A stretch of DNA of 64,000 bases from Caldilineaceae bacterium (GCA_020846635.1 JADLDO010000024.1:124001-188000), one strand, 5' to 3'; numbered from the stretch's first letter, positions 35,789-46,776 are shown. The notes: generated by a model from the letters alone, not told the origin. Made by a program: numbers and translations.

Positions 35789-36589
35789 TTAGATTGGAGG
35801 CCACGGATAGTTGCGGCGGTGGTATTGCGGGGCCGGAAAGGTACGCTTCTGCAACAGGGTCTGCGTACGGGCTATGAGGGCCGCACGTTCGGCGGGTGTG
35901 AGCAGTTGGCACAGCATTTGGGCCAGGTGGCTACCTTCGTCGCGTAAAAGTTTGTGGAGTTGTTTGAGGTCGTCCAAGTACGCGGCGTCAATAGGCAAAT
36001 CGCTGAACTCCCAGATCACTGTCCGCAGCTTATATTCTGTGTGAAAACAGATACCGTGGTCGATGGCCCACAGCCGCTGGTCATCGCCCAGCAGACAATG
36101 GCCGCTCTTGCGGTCGGCGTTGTTGACGATGAAATCAAAAAGCGCAAGTTGGCGCAGAAAGGTGACAAAGCGCGCGTCTTCCTGGACGGTAAAGTAATGT
36201 TCGCCGTCGTTGTTGGGGATGAATAGCTGGACACTGCCCACCCCGCGCGTGCCTTCACGCAAGACGGTCGGTGGCACCAAGTTCCAACCCAATGTATGGC
36301 TGACCACATAGGCCGCGGTCTCGCGCTGGCAGAGAGTGCCCCACTCGAAGTCCCATAGCGGATTCTCGCCGCGTCGTGGCTTATAGACCGCGGGCAGGGT
36401 CAAGCCATCGTGGGCGACTGTGACCAAAAAGCTGTGGTTGGAGCTGTAGGGCAGCAGCCCTTGTTCTTCCACTTCACCATTAGTTAAGACAGTCACAACC
36501 TGCGCTTCGGTGACTTGAATCGGTGAGTCGTCGGGAGCGGCGATTTCTGCTTTTGACAAGGCTGTTCGGACAAATCTTTTGCGCACCAA
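35789..36589 (-). CDS. SCO1664-family PI3/4-kinase-like protein
   Basis: A 266-residue protein of the conserved SCO1664 family, with a phosphatidylinositol-kinase-like fold. [28 protein letters not shown] carries the nucleotide-contacting Lys (YKP), [18 protein letters not shown] the catalytic NNADRKxGH loop and [10 protein letters not shown] the metal-binding DHG. The family is known mostly from actinobacteria, where it lies beside DUF3090 and the MSMEG_4193-type phosphatase, exactly as here. The substrate is unknown. Gaps to both neighbours are 25-27 bp, so it is co-transcribed. Confidence 0.85.
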   Translation of the reverse strand: MVRKRFVRTALSKAEIAAPDDSPIQVTEAQVVTVLTNGEVEEQGLLPYSSNHSFLVTVAHDGLTLPAVYKPRRGENPLWDFEWGTLCQRETAAYVVSHTLGWNLVPPTVLREGTRGVGSVQLFIPNNDGEHYFTVQEDARFVTFLRQLALFDFIVNNADRKSGHCLLGDDQRLWAIDHGICFHTEYKLRTVIWEFSDLPIDAAYLDDLKQLHKLLRDEGSHLAQMLCQLLTPAERAALIARTQTLLQKRTFPAPQYHRRNYPWPPI

Positions 36590-36616
36590 AGGAAATCCCT
36601 ACCTAGATGTGGATGG

Positions 36617-37168
36617 CTAGAAGATGATGGGCATCGCCTCGCCATCGGAACGAGGACAGAAGTGCCCTTCGCGGTCGATGGGGCGGCCACAGAGCGGGCA
36701 GGTGGGCCGGCCTTTGGAAATGATCTCCAGGGCGTGATCACTGAGCGCGCGCATTTGATCACGCGTGGCGACAAAGCGCACCGCGGGCACGTCGTCGTCA
36801 TCGGGATCGACGATGGAGCCGCTTTCGTTGACAATCAGCGCTTTGGCGATGATCCAAATTTTATCCTCTTCCTCATCATACCCCACCATCAATTGGCCGA
36901 CACGAAAAAAGGGCTCCACGGGTGACTCGGCAAAGAGGGCCTTTTTCTTGGCGGCAGTGGGGGGCAGATCGGGATTTTTTTCGGCTAGCTCCTCTAGCAT
37001 CTGCAAGACGCTGATGGCAAGATTCGCAACTTCCTGTTTTTCTAAAACGAGTGAGATCAGTTGGGTGCCGGCGCGGGCTTGCAAAAAGAATGTACGCTTG
37101 CCCGGTTCACCCGTGGCGTCGGCAATAATGTGTTGGACAGGGTTTAGATCGTAGGTGAATTTAGCCAT
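36617..37168 (-). CDS. DUF3090 family protein
   Basis: A 183-residue protein. [31 protein letters not shown] opens the DUF3090 domain, with [15 protein letters not shown] next and an acidic middle ([17 protein letters not shown]). The end has a zinc ribbon: [17 protein letters not shown] (CxxC and HxC). Function of the family is unknown. It is the middle member of the triad with the SCO1664 family and the histidine phosphatase. Start ATG 37168 follows AGAAGAG; ATG 37186 is an alternative six codons up. Confidence 0.85.
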   Translation of the reverse strand: MAKFTYDLNPVQHIIADATGEPGKRTFFLQARAGTQLISLVLEKQEVANLAISVLQMLEELAEKNPDLPPTAAKKKALFAESPVEPFFRVGQLMVGYDEEEDKIWIIAKALIVNESGSIVDPDDDDVPAVRFVATRDQMRALSDHALEIISKGRPTCPLCGRPIDREGHFCPRSDGEAMPIIF

Positions 37169-37236
37169 AGGCTTCTCTTCTCTCATACCGGCGTTTAATG
37201 CACTATCTTTTCTAGCAATATAGCTTGTTCAATTGG

Positions 37237-37269
37237 CAATTATATGACAATTACACGGCAATTATACGG
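37237..37269. repeat. 11-bp tandem repeat, three copies
   Basis: CAATTATATGA, CAATTACACGG, CAATTATACGG lie head to tail (37237-37269) between the phosphatase and DUF3090 genes, just past the phosphatase stop. Confidence 0.85.
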
Positions 37270-37282
37270 CAAGGACGGGGGC

Positions 37283-37963
37283 TTATGCCGGCTGGTCAGC
37301 GCTCTCGCTGGTTTTTTCGGCAGCGGTCTCTTCCTGTTTCCATTCAAACTTTGGCAGCTCGGCTGTATAGTTGGTAAAAAGCACCATCGGTCGCCCATTG
37401 TGAAACGCCAATGCGCTGATCGATGCCGTATTGATGACAATACGCTGGAAGAGATCCAGAGGTGTCCCCATATAATGGGCCACGCTTGTGCGGATGACAT
37501 CGCCGTGGCTAAAGAGCGCCACAAGCTGATTGGGATGGGCCTCGACAATGCGATCAATGGCCCAGACTGCACGACTTTGCGTTTGGTGCAGGGTTTCGCC
37601 ACCGGGAAAGCGGAATGTGCTCGGAAAATGCTGTACGGAGTTCCATTCTGCCGTTTTCGCCAATTCTTTCAGGTCACCTCCTTGCCACTCGCCATAGTCC
37701 ACTTCCAAAAGGCCGGGTTCTGGATGCACTTCCAGGCCCAGCGCCGCGGCCACAGGTTCGGCGGTTTGCAGGCAGCGCTCCAATGGACTGGAATAGATGG
37801 CGCTGATGGGTAGATTGGCTAATTGTTCTGCCAGGCGTGCGCTCTGTTCGCGCCCTTTGTCATTCAGATGGACGCCGTTTGTGCGTCCTGCCAGCCGGTT
37901 GGTCCCCACCCAATCGTTCTCGCCGTGGCGGATCAAGAGTAGGTAGGTTGTCAAAGCCGTCAT
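37283..37963 (-). CDS. Histidine phosphatase, MSMEG_4193 type
   Basis: A 226-residue histidine-phosphatase-superfamily enzyme. LLIRHGENDWVGTNRLAGRTNGVHLNDKGREQ holds the catalytic RHG; SPLERCLQTAEP, EVDYGEWQGGDLKEL and LFSHGDVIR (second catalytic His) complete it. The extended LAGRTNGVHLN and the tie to DUF3090 and SCO1664-family genes match the MSMEG_4193 subgroup, annotated as a putative phosphomutase and often near mshC in actinobacteria. The last 25 residues are Glu/Ala-rich and disordered. It is the first gene of the five-gene minus-strand operon. Confidence 0.86.
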   Translation of the reverse strand: MTALTTYLLLIRHGENDWVGTNRLAGRTNGVHLNDKGREQSARLAEQLANLPISAIYSSPLERCLQTAEPVAAALGLEVHPEPGLLEVDYGEWQGGDLKELAKTAEWNSVQHFPSTFRFPGGETLHQTQSRAVWAIDRIVEAHPNQLVALFSHGDVIRTSVAHYMGTPLDLFQRIVINTASISALAFHNGRPMVLFTNYTAELPKFEWKQEETAAEKTSESADQPA

Positions 37964-37999
37964 CCTCGGTGCTCACTCTCCGTTAGCGATTGCGTATGC

Positions 38000-38005
38000 T
38001 ATAAT
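38000..38005 (+). promoter_or_regulatory. -10 element before the M1-type peptidase gene
   Basis: TATGCTATAATGG contains a perfect TATAAT (38000-38005), about 150 bp before the start. No good -35. The same TATGCTATAAT occurs at the Crp-family gene (63976, minus strand). Confidence 0.5.
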
Positions 38006-38153
38006 GGCACTGCTCTAATACTTCATGCTTGACGCACCAAGCCCAGTGCAGCAGACCAAGATTCATGTTGAGTTGAGGATAACATGGCATCTATCTTGGG
38101 GGAAGTGGAAAACTTACCTTCTTGTGCAACAGTGTAGCATATTTCGGTGAAAT

Positions 38154-39776
38154 GTGAAGTCATTACGAACTGTAACTCTTGTGGCCGGTGTGGCGGTGGC
38201 GATGGTAGGTGCGCTCTTGGTTCTGAGCGCCTGTGGCAATCGAGAACGTTCCACTGTCGACCCGTACGCGCTCTATCGCCCCGCACTCAAAGCCGATTTT
38301 CAGCGCGATTTTGACGGAATGGACAAGGCCCCGCGCTACTTTCTGACAGTAACGCTGACCCCCACGGGCGAACTGCTGACGGGGATGGCGGATATTGTCG
38401 TCACCAACTACAGCCCCGACCCCTGGCGCTATCTGATCTTCCGGCTCTATCCGGCGCTCCACCAGTATGGCGGCGAGATGGTGATCCAGAGCCTGTCAGT
38501 CGATGACCAGCCGACCAACTTCACATATCAGGCACAGAACAGCGCTGTGCGGGTCGATTTGGCACGCTCGCTCCAGCCCGATGAGCAGGTGACTGTGCGC
38601 TTTTCCTACCGGCTGACCGTTCCGCAATGGCCGGACAGCCCAGGGGCCTATGCGCTCTTTGGGCGCAGCCAACAGATGACCACCTTGCCCCTCTTTTATC
38701 CATCGCTGGCGGTCTACCAGCCTGACCCTGCGCTGGGGTCGGGCACTTGGTGGCAAGATGTGGGCTCGGTGCGGGGCGATGCGGCGTTTAATGTGGCGTC
38801 GCTCTTTGTTGTGACAGCCACGCTCTCCAGTGAGCAAGTACCCGTGGTCTCCGGCACATTGGTCGAAGCAACAACCGATGACCAGGGACAAACGCGCTAT
38901 GTCTGGGTCACAGGCCCGGTGCGCGAGTTTGTCATGCACATGAGCCCCGTTTTTAGCTCTGCCAGTGCCGAAGCCTATGGCACGCGCATCACCACCTATT
39001 GGCTGCCGGGGCAAGAGGCGGCAGGGCGGGATGCTCTGCGCTATGCGATTAGCTCCTTGCGTATCTACTCTGACTATTTTGGCGGCTATCCCGCGCGCGA
39101 GATGAGCGTGGCAGTGGCCCCGCTGACCTATCGCGGCATGGAATATCCCCAGGTCAATTTGTTGGGCGTGGAACTCTATACACGGTTTCGCAACAATATG
39201 GAGCTTTTGGTGGCCCATGAGGTGGCGCACCAATGGTGGTACCAGATTGTCCACAACGACCCGGTACATATGCCCTGGCTCGATGAAGCATTGGCCGAAT
39301 ATTCGTTGAAGATCTATTATGAACGGCTGCATGGTCCCCGTTCTGCCTCGATTTTGGAACGGCAGCGCTGGCAGACGCCGCTTGACTTGCTGCTTTCGTC
39401 CTCCGAGGATGAACCGCTCAACCGCTCGGTGGAGAGCTTTGGCACCGGGCAGCAGTATGAGACAATCATCTATGGCAAGGGCGCACTCTTTTACAGCCGC
39501 TTGCGCGATATCTTGGGGGATCGGCGCTTCCAGCGTTTCTTACGTGACTATTTAGCGGACCATCGCTATCAAATCGTGGATACAGAGACATGGCGCGAGG
39601 CGCTACAGTCGCTGCAACTGCCGGAGTTGGAGATGTTGTTCGACGAGTGGGTGGGAGAGGAACTCTCACCAGAGCCAACGCCTCTGCCCGACGCGCCAGC
39701 GGATGAAAACGGAAGCGGCGATGAACAGAGCGGCGGAAATGGGGAAGTCGAAGAGGAAGTCCCCAATACGCTCTAG
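38154..39776 (+). CDS. M1-type (gluzincin) metallopeptidase lipoprotein
   Basis: A 540-residue exported lipoprotein. The signal peptide ends in LLVLSACG with the lipid-attached Cys near 27. An aminopeptidase-N-like N-domain (about 50-230) precedes the zinc site HEVAHQWWYQ and LDEALAEYS, giving the HExxH-18-E pattern; YRGMEYPQVNLLG stands where GAMEN is found in M1 exopeptidases, so it may be an endopeptidase or differ in specificity. The C-terminus is acidic, Pro/Gly-rich and disordered. GTG 38154 is the start. It would act on peptides at the outer face of the membrane. It stands alone as a gene. Confidence 0.85.
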   Translation: MKSLRTVTLVAGVAVAMVGALLVLSACGNRERSTVDPYALYRPALKADFQRDFDGMDKAPRYFLTVTLTPTGELLTGMADIVVTNYSPDPWRYLIFRLYPALHQYGGEMVIQSLSVDDQPTNFTYQAQNSAVRVDLARSLQPDEQVTVRFSYRLTVPQWPDSPGAYALFGRSQQMTTLPLFYPSLAVYQPDPALGSGTWWQDVGSVRGDAAFNVASLFVVTATLSSEQVPVVSGTLVEATTDDQGQTRYVWVTGPVREFVMHMSPVFSSASAEAYGTRITTYWLPGQEAAGRDALRYAISSLRIYSDYFGGYPAREMSVAVAPLTYRGMEYPQVNLLGVELYTRFRNNMELLVAHEVAHQWWYQIVHNDPVHMPWLDEALAEYSLKIYYERLHGPRSASILERQRWQTPLDLLLSSSEDEPLNRSVESFGTGQQYETIIYGKGALFYSRLRDILGDRRFQRFLRDYLADHRYQIVDTETWREALQSLQLPELEMLFDEWVGEELSPEPTPLPDAPADENGSGDEQSGGNGEVEEEVPNTL

Positions 39777-39910
39777 TTCGCTTTAGGTAGCAACTTGAGT
39801 TAATCTAACAGAAAACAAATGCATTAATCCCTTAAAATGCGCACAGACCACCAGGTTTCCGCTACAAGCGTGTGCGTCTTTTCAGGGCGTTACCTATAAG
39901 GAAGATATGT

Positions 39911-41488
39911 ATGCAACAGGAACATCTCCCCGCCAATGCACGTCCCTTGTGGCGGGTATCGATCATGTCGCTCGCCGCGCTGGCCTATCTGCTGAGCCTG
40001 GCGGGCGTTGTTTGGGCAACCGATCTGGGGGGCGTCCTCAACAGCATTGCCCTGCTGGTGTTGGGGGGCGCGGTCAGTTGGTTCACCGCGGCGCGTCTTG
40101 CGCCCGCTCCGCAGCGGCTGAGTGTGCGGGTACAATCTCTCTGGCGGCGCGAGCGGACGCTGGCGTTTGGCGGGGTCATCGCTGTCTATCTGACGCTGAT
40201 TTTTGGCACAGTCGTGACCACGATTGGCGGGCTGTGGTCTTGCACAACTTTGCCGCTCTGTGCGCCCTTTGAAAGCGACGCCGGTATTACACTCCTGCAT
40301 CGGGGCATTGCGGCGACGGCGACCCTGCTCATTCTTGTCCTCGCCATCTGGGCCATGCGTACCCACAGCGAACAAAGTTTTCGACAGGTGGGGTTCTGGG
40401 CGGTTGGCTTGATTGTGGTTCAAAATATCGCCGGGATGCTGCTGGTGCTTGCAGCGGGGCAGGGTGAAGGGATGGCGTTAACCACTGCGCGCCTGGCCCA
40501 TTTCACGCTGGGCGCGTTCACCTGGTCGGCGGTGGTGGTGTTGGCTACGCTGGTCGTGCGCGTGCCACCCTTGAAGCGAACCGTCACCCTGGACGCGGCT
40601 ACACAGACAGTGGTTGCGTCGCAGCCCTCGCTCTTTAAGGATTATCTGAGCCTGACCAAACCAGGCGTCATTTCGCTGTTGATCTTTACAACCTTCGTCG
40701 GCATGTTCATCACGCCCGCCGGTCTGCCAAGCCTCAGCCTGATCTTCTGGACAATGCTCGGCGGCTGGCTGATGCCCGCAGGGGCGCAGGCCATCAACTG
40801 CTACTTTGACCGGGACATTGATGTCAAGATGGGGCGAACCAGCCGCCGCCCTCTCCCCAGTGGTCGCATTCCTGCGTGGCATGCGCTGGCGCTTGGCATC
40901 GCCTTGGGGGTAGCTGCCTTTGCCATCCTGGCGATCTTTGTCAATCCGCTGACCGCGTGGGTTGCGCTGGCGGGTTATATCTATTATGCCGTTATCTATA
41001 CGATGGTACTCAAGCGCCATTCGGTACACAATATCGTGATCGGTGGCGGCGCGGGGGCGATTCCGCCGCTGGTCGGTTGGGCAGCCGTGACAGGTTCGCT
41101 CACCTGGTCATCACTCTTGCTCTTTGCCATCATCTTCTATTGGACACCGCCACATTTTTGGGCGCTGGCGCTGATTCGCCGCAAGGACTATGCAAATGCT
41201 GGCGTGCCGATGCTGCCGGTGGTTTCGGGTGATGAGGAGACAAAGCGCCAGATTCTGATCTACACGCTGATCATGGTCGGGATTTCGCTTCTGCTGACCC
41301 CCTTCCAGATGATGGGCATGGCCTATCTGATCATGGCGGCTCTGCTGGGCCTGGTCTTTATCTACTATGTCCTGCGCATGATGCACAATGACACCACGGC
41401 GAATCGTTGGGCCTTGTATGGCTTTTCGCTGCTCTATCTGTTCTTGCTCTTTGTGGCGATGATGGTGGACCGGCTGATATTTGTGTGA
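39911..41488 (+). CDS. ctaB: Protoheme IX farnesyltransferase fused to a CtaA-like domain
   Basis: A 525-residue polytopic membrane fusion. Residues about 1-230 have six membrane segments and resemble part of a CtaA/COX15 heme A synthase: FGTVVTTIGGLWSCTTLPLC recalls its Cys-pair loop, with heme-ligand candidates in LLHRGIAA and RLAHFTLGA. Residues about 240-525 are a UbiA-family CtaB: INCYFDRDIDVKMGRTSRRPLPSG contains the prenyl-diphosphate-binding NxxxDxxxD-like motif. CtaB makes heme O, CtaA oxidises it to heme A, for aa3-type oxidases. Similar fusions are known in Thermus. Start ATG 39911 is set by AAGGAAG upstream. No oxidase subunit genes lie nearby. Confidence 0.88.
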   Translation: MQQEHLPANARPLWRVSIMSLAALAYLLSLAGVVWATDLGGVLNSIALLVLGGAVSWFTAARLAPAPQRLSVRVQSLWRRERTLAFGGVIAVYLTLIFGTVVTTIGGLWSCTTLPLCAPFESDAGITLLHRGIAATATLLILVLAIWAMRTHSEQSFRQVGFWAVGLIVVQNIAGMLLVLAAGQGEGMALTTARLAHFTLGAFTWSAVVVLATLVVRVPPLKRTVTLDAATQTVVASQPSLFKDYLSLTKPGVISLLIFTTFVGMFITPAGLPSLSLIFWTMLGGWLMPAGAQAINCYFDRDIDVKMGRTSRRPLPSGRIPAWHALALGIALGVAAFAILAIFVNPLTAWVALAGYIYYAVIYTMVLKRHSVHNIVIGGGAGAIPPLVGWAAVTGSLTWSSLLLFAIIFYWTPPHFWALALIRRKDYANAGVPMLPVVSGDEETKRQILIYTLIMVGISLLLTPFQMMGMAYLIMAALLGLVFIYYVLRMMHNDTTANRWALYGFSLLYLFLLFVAMMVDRLIFV

Positions 41489-41578
41489 CGCTGGTAATCG
41501 CGTGGCGGAGAGTTGCGAGGGGGATTCCTCCTGCGTCGGAATGACGCGCTGCATGTCTCCAAATTACTTGACAAATCA

Positions 41579-41614
41579 CCCTCCCGAAGCTCAGAAGCTT
41601 CGGGAGGGTTTTCT
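41579..41614 (+). terminator. Palindromic repeat serving as ctaB terminator
   Basis: CCCTCCCGAAGCT (41579-41591), CAGA, AGCTTCGGGAGGG (41596-41608), then TTTTCTTT on the plus strand. 13-bp perfect arms. It lies between convergent ctaB and aapP and belongs to the palindrome family of this window. Confidence 0.85.
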
Positions 41615-41641
41615 TTACAATTGATATACGATGGGGGGAAG

Positions 41642-42433
41642 CTAGAGAATCTTTTGCAAGAACTCTTTGGTGCGGTCGTGTTGGGGGTTGGTGAAGAAGT
41701 TGGCGGGGGTGTTGATCTCGACGATCTCGCCGCTGTCCATAAAGACGATGCGGTTGGCAACTTCGCGCGCAAAGCCCATTTCATGCGTGACGACGAGCAT
41801 GGTCATGCCTGTGCGTGCCAGCTCGCGCATGACATCGAGTACCTCGCGGATCATCTCCGGGTCGAGGGCCGAGGTCGGTTCGTCGAAGAGCATAATCTTC
41901 GGTTCCATCGCCAGCGCGCGGGCAATTGCCACACGCTGTTGCTGCCCGCCGGATAGCTGCGCCGGGTATTTGTTCGCCTGTTCGGGAATACCCACGCGCT
42001 CCAATAGCTCCATTGCCATGAGGTCAGCTTCCTGTTTGCGCCGCTTGCGGACATGGATTTGGGCGAGGGTGATGTTCTTTAGCACCGTGAGGTGTGGAAA
42101 GAGGTTGAACTGTTGGAAGACCATGCCGGTCTCCATCCGCACCTTGTCGATGTTGCGTACATTGTGGGTCAGGGGGATTCCATCCACAATAATATCACCG
42201 CTTTGATGTTCTTCCAGCCGGTTAATCGTGCGGATCAGTGTGGATTTGCCGGAGCCGGAGGGGCCGATGATGACCACCACTTCCTGACGCTTGACCGTGA
42301 GATTGATATTACGCAATGCCTGGAAGTTGCCGTACCACTTGTTGACATCGCGCATGATGATAATATCGCTCATATCGCTGACGCCATTTGTCTCCGGCTG
42401 ACCCGGCACAATGAGACTTTCCTTTGCCACCAT
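41642..42433 (-). CDS. aapP: Amino-acid ABC transporter ATP-binding protein
   Basis: A 263-residue ABC ATPase of the polar amino-acid class. [20 protein letters not shown] is Walker [18 protein letters not shown] the Q-loop, [35 protein letters not shown] the signature with Walker [10 protein letters not shown] the H-loop. It powers uptake through the two permeases encoded upstream. Start ATG 42433 is preferred over TTG 42439; AAGGA lies upstream. The gene is fourth in the aapJQMP order, 43 bp after aapM. Family and class are certain; the transported amino acid is inferred from the Aap likeness. Confidence 0.94.
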   Translation of the reverse strand: MVAKESLIVPGQPETNGVSDMSDIIIMRDVNKWYGNFQALRNINLTVKRQEVVVIIGPSGSGKSTLIRTINRLEEHQSGDIIVDGIPLTHNVRNIDKVRMETGMVFQQFNLFPHLTVLKNITLAQIHVRKRRKQEADLMAMELLERVGIPEQANKYPAQLSGGQQQRVAIARALAMEPKIMLFDEPTSALDPEMIREVLDVMRELARTGMTMLVVTHEMGFAREVANRIVFMDSGEIVEINTPANFFTNPQHDRTKEFLQKIL

Positions 42434-42476
42434 ATACAAATAATCCTTGTTCTTCCTGATGCTAACCCAGCTCTGC

Positions 42477-43715
42477 CTAGCGCTGCCCCGTACTCAGATG
42501 GGCTTCAAGACGGCGGCTGGCAAAACTCATTCCGTATGCAAAGAGAAAATAGAGCAATGCTGTAAAGAGATAGACCTCTTTGGTAATGCCTCCAGGCACA
42601 CCCAGCCAAGCGGGCTGCTGGACAACCGATCGGGCGACGCCCAATATGTCGAGCAGGCCAACCAGCGCCACCAGGGCTGTATCCTTAAAGAGCGAGATAA
42701 ACTGGCCTACCAACGCCGGGATCACTTTGGTCAATGCTTGCGGCAAGATGATCAGCCGCAGCTTGTCTACAAGGCTAAAGCCTAGGGCGTCAGCCGCTTC
42801 ATATTGCCCACTGGCAATCGATTGCAGGCCCCCGCGCACCGTCTCGGCCATATACGCGGCGCTGAAGAGCGTGATCGCCACCATCACGCGGATCAGCGGT
42901 GGCGGCGTGGCCCAAGTCGGTGGCAGAAAGAGCGGCAGCAGCACAATGCCCATAAAGAGCAGCGCGATAAGCGGTGAGCCGCGAATCAGTTCGATATAGC
43001 CAACGCAAAAGCCACGCACCACAGGCAGCGTGCTGCGCCGCCCCAGGGCCAAGAGGACGCCCAGCGGAAAGCTAACGGCAATCCCCACGACCGCCAACAG
43101 CAGCGTAAGCATCAAGCCGCCCCACAGATTGGTTGGCACAGGAGTTGCAAAGTTCCAGGCCCCGATCAACGGCAGGCTGATGCCACCAGCCAGAATGATA
43201 AATGTAACGGGAAGGCTGAGAAACCACAAAATAATGAGCAGGCGGTTGGAGATCACCCCCTGAAGCCCAAGCACATAGCCCAGGATCAGGAGGCCCAATC
43301 CCCCTGCCAGCATCAGTTGTGTGTTCATGCCGATGGGGATGAGGGCCAGAAGGCCCAAGAGCGCGGCCAAACCAATGGCGATGTCGCGCAACATGCTGCC
43401 CCAGCGCCCTGCGCTGAGGCCAAAGAGCAGGCAGAGGCCAAGCAGCACGATCAAAGGCTGTTGCAGTTCAAGCGTAGGATAGGGGCCAACGGCAAAGAGC
43501 TTGCGATTTTCCCAGATGGGCAGCCAATAGGCGTTGAGTATCCAGCGGAGCAGTGCTGTCAGCCCAAAATAGAGCACAATCAGAGTGATGATGGTGAGGA
43601 CGCTGTTGCCGATGCTGCTAAAGAGATTGTGATGCAGCCAGCCGATTACACCGCGCTCGACGACAGGGGGCTTGGCGGGGGGTGTCCATCGGGTTTGCTC
43701 AATCTGTGTGGTCAT
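42477..43715 (-). CDS. aapM: Amino-acid ABC transporter permease (AapM-like)
   Basis: A 412-residue permease. The long N-terminal half (about 1-205) has extra membrane segments, as in AapM/BztC proteins, and the C-terminal half carries the His/Glu/Gln/Arg/opine permease domain: [44 protein letters not shown] and the coupling-helix motif [22 protein letters not shown]. It pairs with AapQ in the membrane to move amino acids inward. It lies 22 bp after aapQ and 43 bp before aapP. Confidence 0.92.
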   Translation of the reverse strand: MTTQIEQTRWTPPAKPPVVERGVIGWLHHNLFSSIGNSVLTIITLIVLYFGLTALLRWILNAYWLPIWENRKLFAVGPYPTLELQQPLIVLLGLCLLFGLSAGRWGSMLRDIAIGLAALLGLLALIPIGMNTQLMLAGGLGLLILGYVLGLQGVISNRLLIILWFLSLPVTFIILAGGISLPLIGAWNFATPVPTNLWGGLMLTLLLAVVGIAVSFPLGVLLALGRRSTLPVVRGFCVGYIELIRGSPLIALLFMGIVLLPLFLPPTWATPPPLIRVMVAITLFSAAYMAETVRGGLQSIASGQYEAADALGFSLVDKLRLIILPQALTKVIPALVGQFISLFKDTALVALVGLLDILGVARSVVQQPAWLGVPGGITKEVYLFTALLYFLFAYGMSFASRRLEAHLSTGQR

Positions 43716-43737
43716 AGTGTCTGGTTGTCGTGTTTGC

Positions 43738-45177
<1,440 letters not shown>

Positions 45178-45208
45178 GAGTAATTTCGGTGTGCTGTTTG
45201 GCGTTGAT

Positions 45209-45247
45209 GAAAGCAGTGCGCCACACAATCGGTGGCGCACTGCTTTC
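45209..45247 (-). promoter_or_regulatory. Intercistronic stem-loop between aapJ and aapQ
   Basis: Arms 45209-45224 and 45232-45247 are perfectly complementary over 16 bp (GAAAGCAGTGCGCCAC and its complement) around a 7-nt loop. No T run follows on the minus strand. Such a hairpin after a binding-protein gene typically protects its message or cuts read-through, giving more AapJ than permease. Confidence 0.85.
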
Positions 45248-45268
45248 GGTCAGGAACGGTGGTCTAAC

Positions 45269-46399
45269 TTAGCGCAATGGCATGGCATATTGGATGCCGC
45301 CATTGGTGTAGAGGGCATTCAGCCCGCGGGGAAGGGAGAATGGTGTATCTGGCCCCAAATTGCGGTCATAGATCTCGCCATAGTTGCCCACGTCGCGAAT
45401 GACCGAGACCACGAAGTCATTGGGCAGCCCAAGCTTCGCGCCCAAGTCACCTTCCACGCCTAACAGGCGGCGAATGTTGGGATCTTCGCTGGTGAGCATC
45501 TCATCGAGATTCTCGCTGGTGACACCCAGTTCTTCCGCAGAAATCAGCCCGTAGATGGTCCAACGTACCGCATCAGCCCACTGTGCATCTCCCTGGGCCA
45601 CGGCACCTGCCAGCGGCTCCTTCGACATGGTGACATCGAGGATCACATGATCGGCGGGATTCTGCAACTTGGTACGGCTGGAAACCAGGCCCGACTTGTC
45701 TGTGGTGAAGCCATCGCAACGGCCTTCGTCATAGGCCCCGGCAGTTGCGTCGTTGTCCTCAAAGACAACGGGCGTGAATTCGATGCCGAGCGCGCGGAAG
45801 TTGTCTGCAAGGTTCAGTTCGGTGGTGGTGCCGCTTTGGACACAGACCGTTGCGCCTTCCATGTCCTCCAGGCTTTCAATGCCGCTGTCGGCACGCACCA
45901 TCATCCCCTGCCCGTCATAGAAGTTAACGGGCATGAATTCCATTCCCACTTCGGCACTGTCGCGGGTGAGCGACCAGGTGGAGTTGCGGAAAAGAACATC
46001 GACCTCGCCTGTGCTGACCAGGGTAAAACGTTCCTGGGCGGAGGCGCTGCGATATTCAACAGCCTCGGCATCCCCAAAGACGGCTGCGGCTACGGCCTTG
46101 CAGAAGTCAACGTCAAAGCCTGCATAGGAGCCATCGCTTTCGAGATAGCCGAACCCGGGGAGTTGGTCGTTGACGCCACAGATGATATTGCCGCGATCCT
46201 GAACGATCTGGAGACGGTTACCTGTCTGGGCAGCGGGCGCGGCTGGTGCAGCCGCCGCGTCTGCGGGAGCCGCTGCCGCCGGGGCTTCTGCTGCCGGTGC
46301 TGCTGGGGCGGCGGCTGGGGCGGCAGGTGGTGTCGTACAGGCTGCCATGATCAAGACGACCGGCAGCAGCAGTGCAAGTTTATGGAATGTTCGGTTCAT
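45269..46399 (-). CDS. aapJ: Amino-acid ABC transporter substrate-binding lipoprotein
   Basis: A 376-residue binding protein. The signal peptide ends in LIMAACTT with the lipid-attached Cys at 21. An Ala/Pro linker (about 22-58) tethers a type II binding fold starting at LQIVQDRGNIICGVNDQLPGFGYLESDGSYAGFDVDFCKAVAAAVFGD, the family-3 signature. VDVLFRNSTWSLTRDSAEVGMEF and GATVCVQSGTTTELNLADNF line the ligand cleft, matching AapJ/BztA general L-amino-acid binding proteins. Start ATG 46399; the frame is open further up but that lies in the leader. It heads the operon behind a consensus promoter about 340 nt upstream. Confidence 0.94.
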   Translation of the reverse strand: MNRTFHKLALLLPVVLIMAACTTPPAAPAAAPAAPAAEAPAAAAPADAAAAPAAPAAQTGNRLQIVQDRGNIICGVNDQLPGFGYLESDGSYAGFDVDFCKAVAAAVFGDAEAVEYRSASAQERFTLVSTGEVDVLFRNSTWSLTRDSAEVGMEFMPVNFYDGQGMMVRADSGIESLEDMEGATVCVQSGTTTELNLADNFRALGIEFTPVVFEDNDATAGAYDEGRCDGFTTDKSGLVSSRTKLQNPADHVILDVTMSKEPLAGAVAQGDAQWADAVRWTIYGLISAEELGVTSENLDEMLTSEDPNIRRLLGVEGDLGAKLGLPNDFVVSVIRDVGNYGEIYDRNLGPDTPFSLPRGLNALYTNGGIQYAMPLR

Positions 46400-46741
46400 A
46401 CGGTGAATCCTCTCATTACTCAACTTCTCTTTGCATGTTCTGGGCAGAATTTTAGTAATTAGGGTGAGCAATCCGGCAAATGAACCCGGATTGACCTTCA
46501 TCCAACATGATTGAATTGTGTTTGGCAAAGCAGTAATAAGCCATCCCATTCACTGATAAAGATAAGGTGGGATAGCTGAACATGGGCGCATTAGAGCGTG
46601 CGCGTAAACCCAAAATAATGGCTCCGATTTAGTTGCTCCAACACTGCACCGGTGGGAAAACAGCGAACGGGCTGAGATGCCGTTGGTGCCAATGTTGTGT
46701 CAAACACCGGACTCGTGGAGGGGTAATCCGGTAGGCTTTGG
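46400..46741 (-). promoter_or_regulatory. Long 5' leader of the aapJQMP operon
   Basis: About 340 nt separate the predicted transcript start (near 46741) from aapJ. It contains a 7-bp hairpin AATCCGG/CCGGATT (46470-46492). No known riboswitch was recognised, and the short frames inside look non-coding. The sequence between 46400 and 46980 otherwise holds the two back-to-back promoters listed. Confidence 0.4.
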
Positions 46742-46747
46742 AGCCGG

Positions 46748-46776
46748 ACTATAGCATTATGTTCTGACCTTGTCAA
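46748..46776 (-). promoter_or_regulatory. Strong promoter of the aapJQMP operon
   Basis: On the minus strand TTGACA (46776-46771), exactly 17 bp, TATAGT (46753-46748): one mismatch to the sigma-70 consensus over both boxes. Confidence 0.75.

Noticed and set aside
39798..39812. GTTAATCTAACAG shared with the palindrome at 6782-6794
   Set aside because: A 13-bp match between two sites in 64 kb is expected by chance, and only the copy at 6779 is fully symmetric.
46690..46770. tRNA-like stretch around GGTAGGCTTTGGAGCC
   Set aside because: It recalls a tRNA-Gln anticodon arm, but there is no acceptor stem, no T-arm GTTCRA sequence, and the consensus aap promoter overlaps it.
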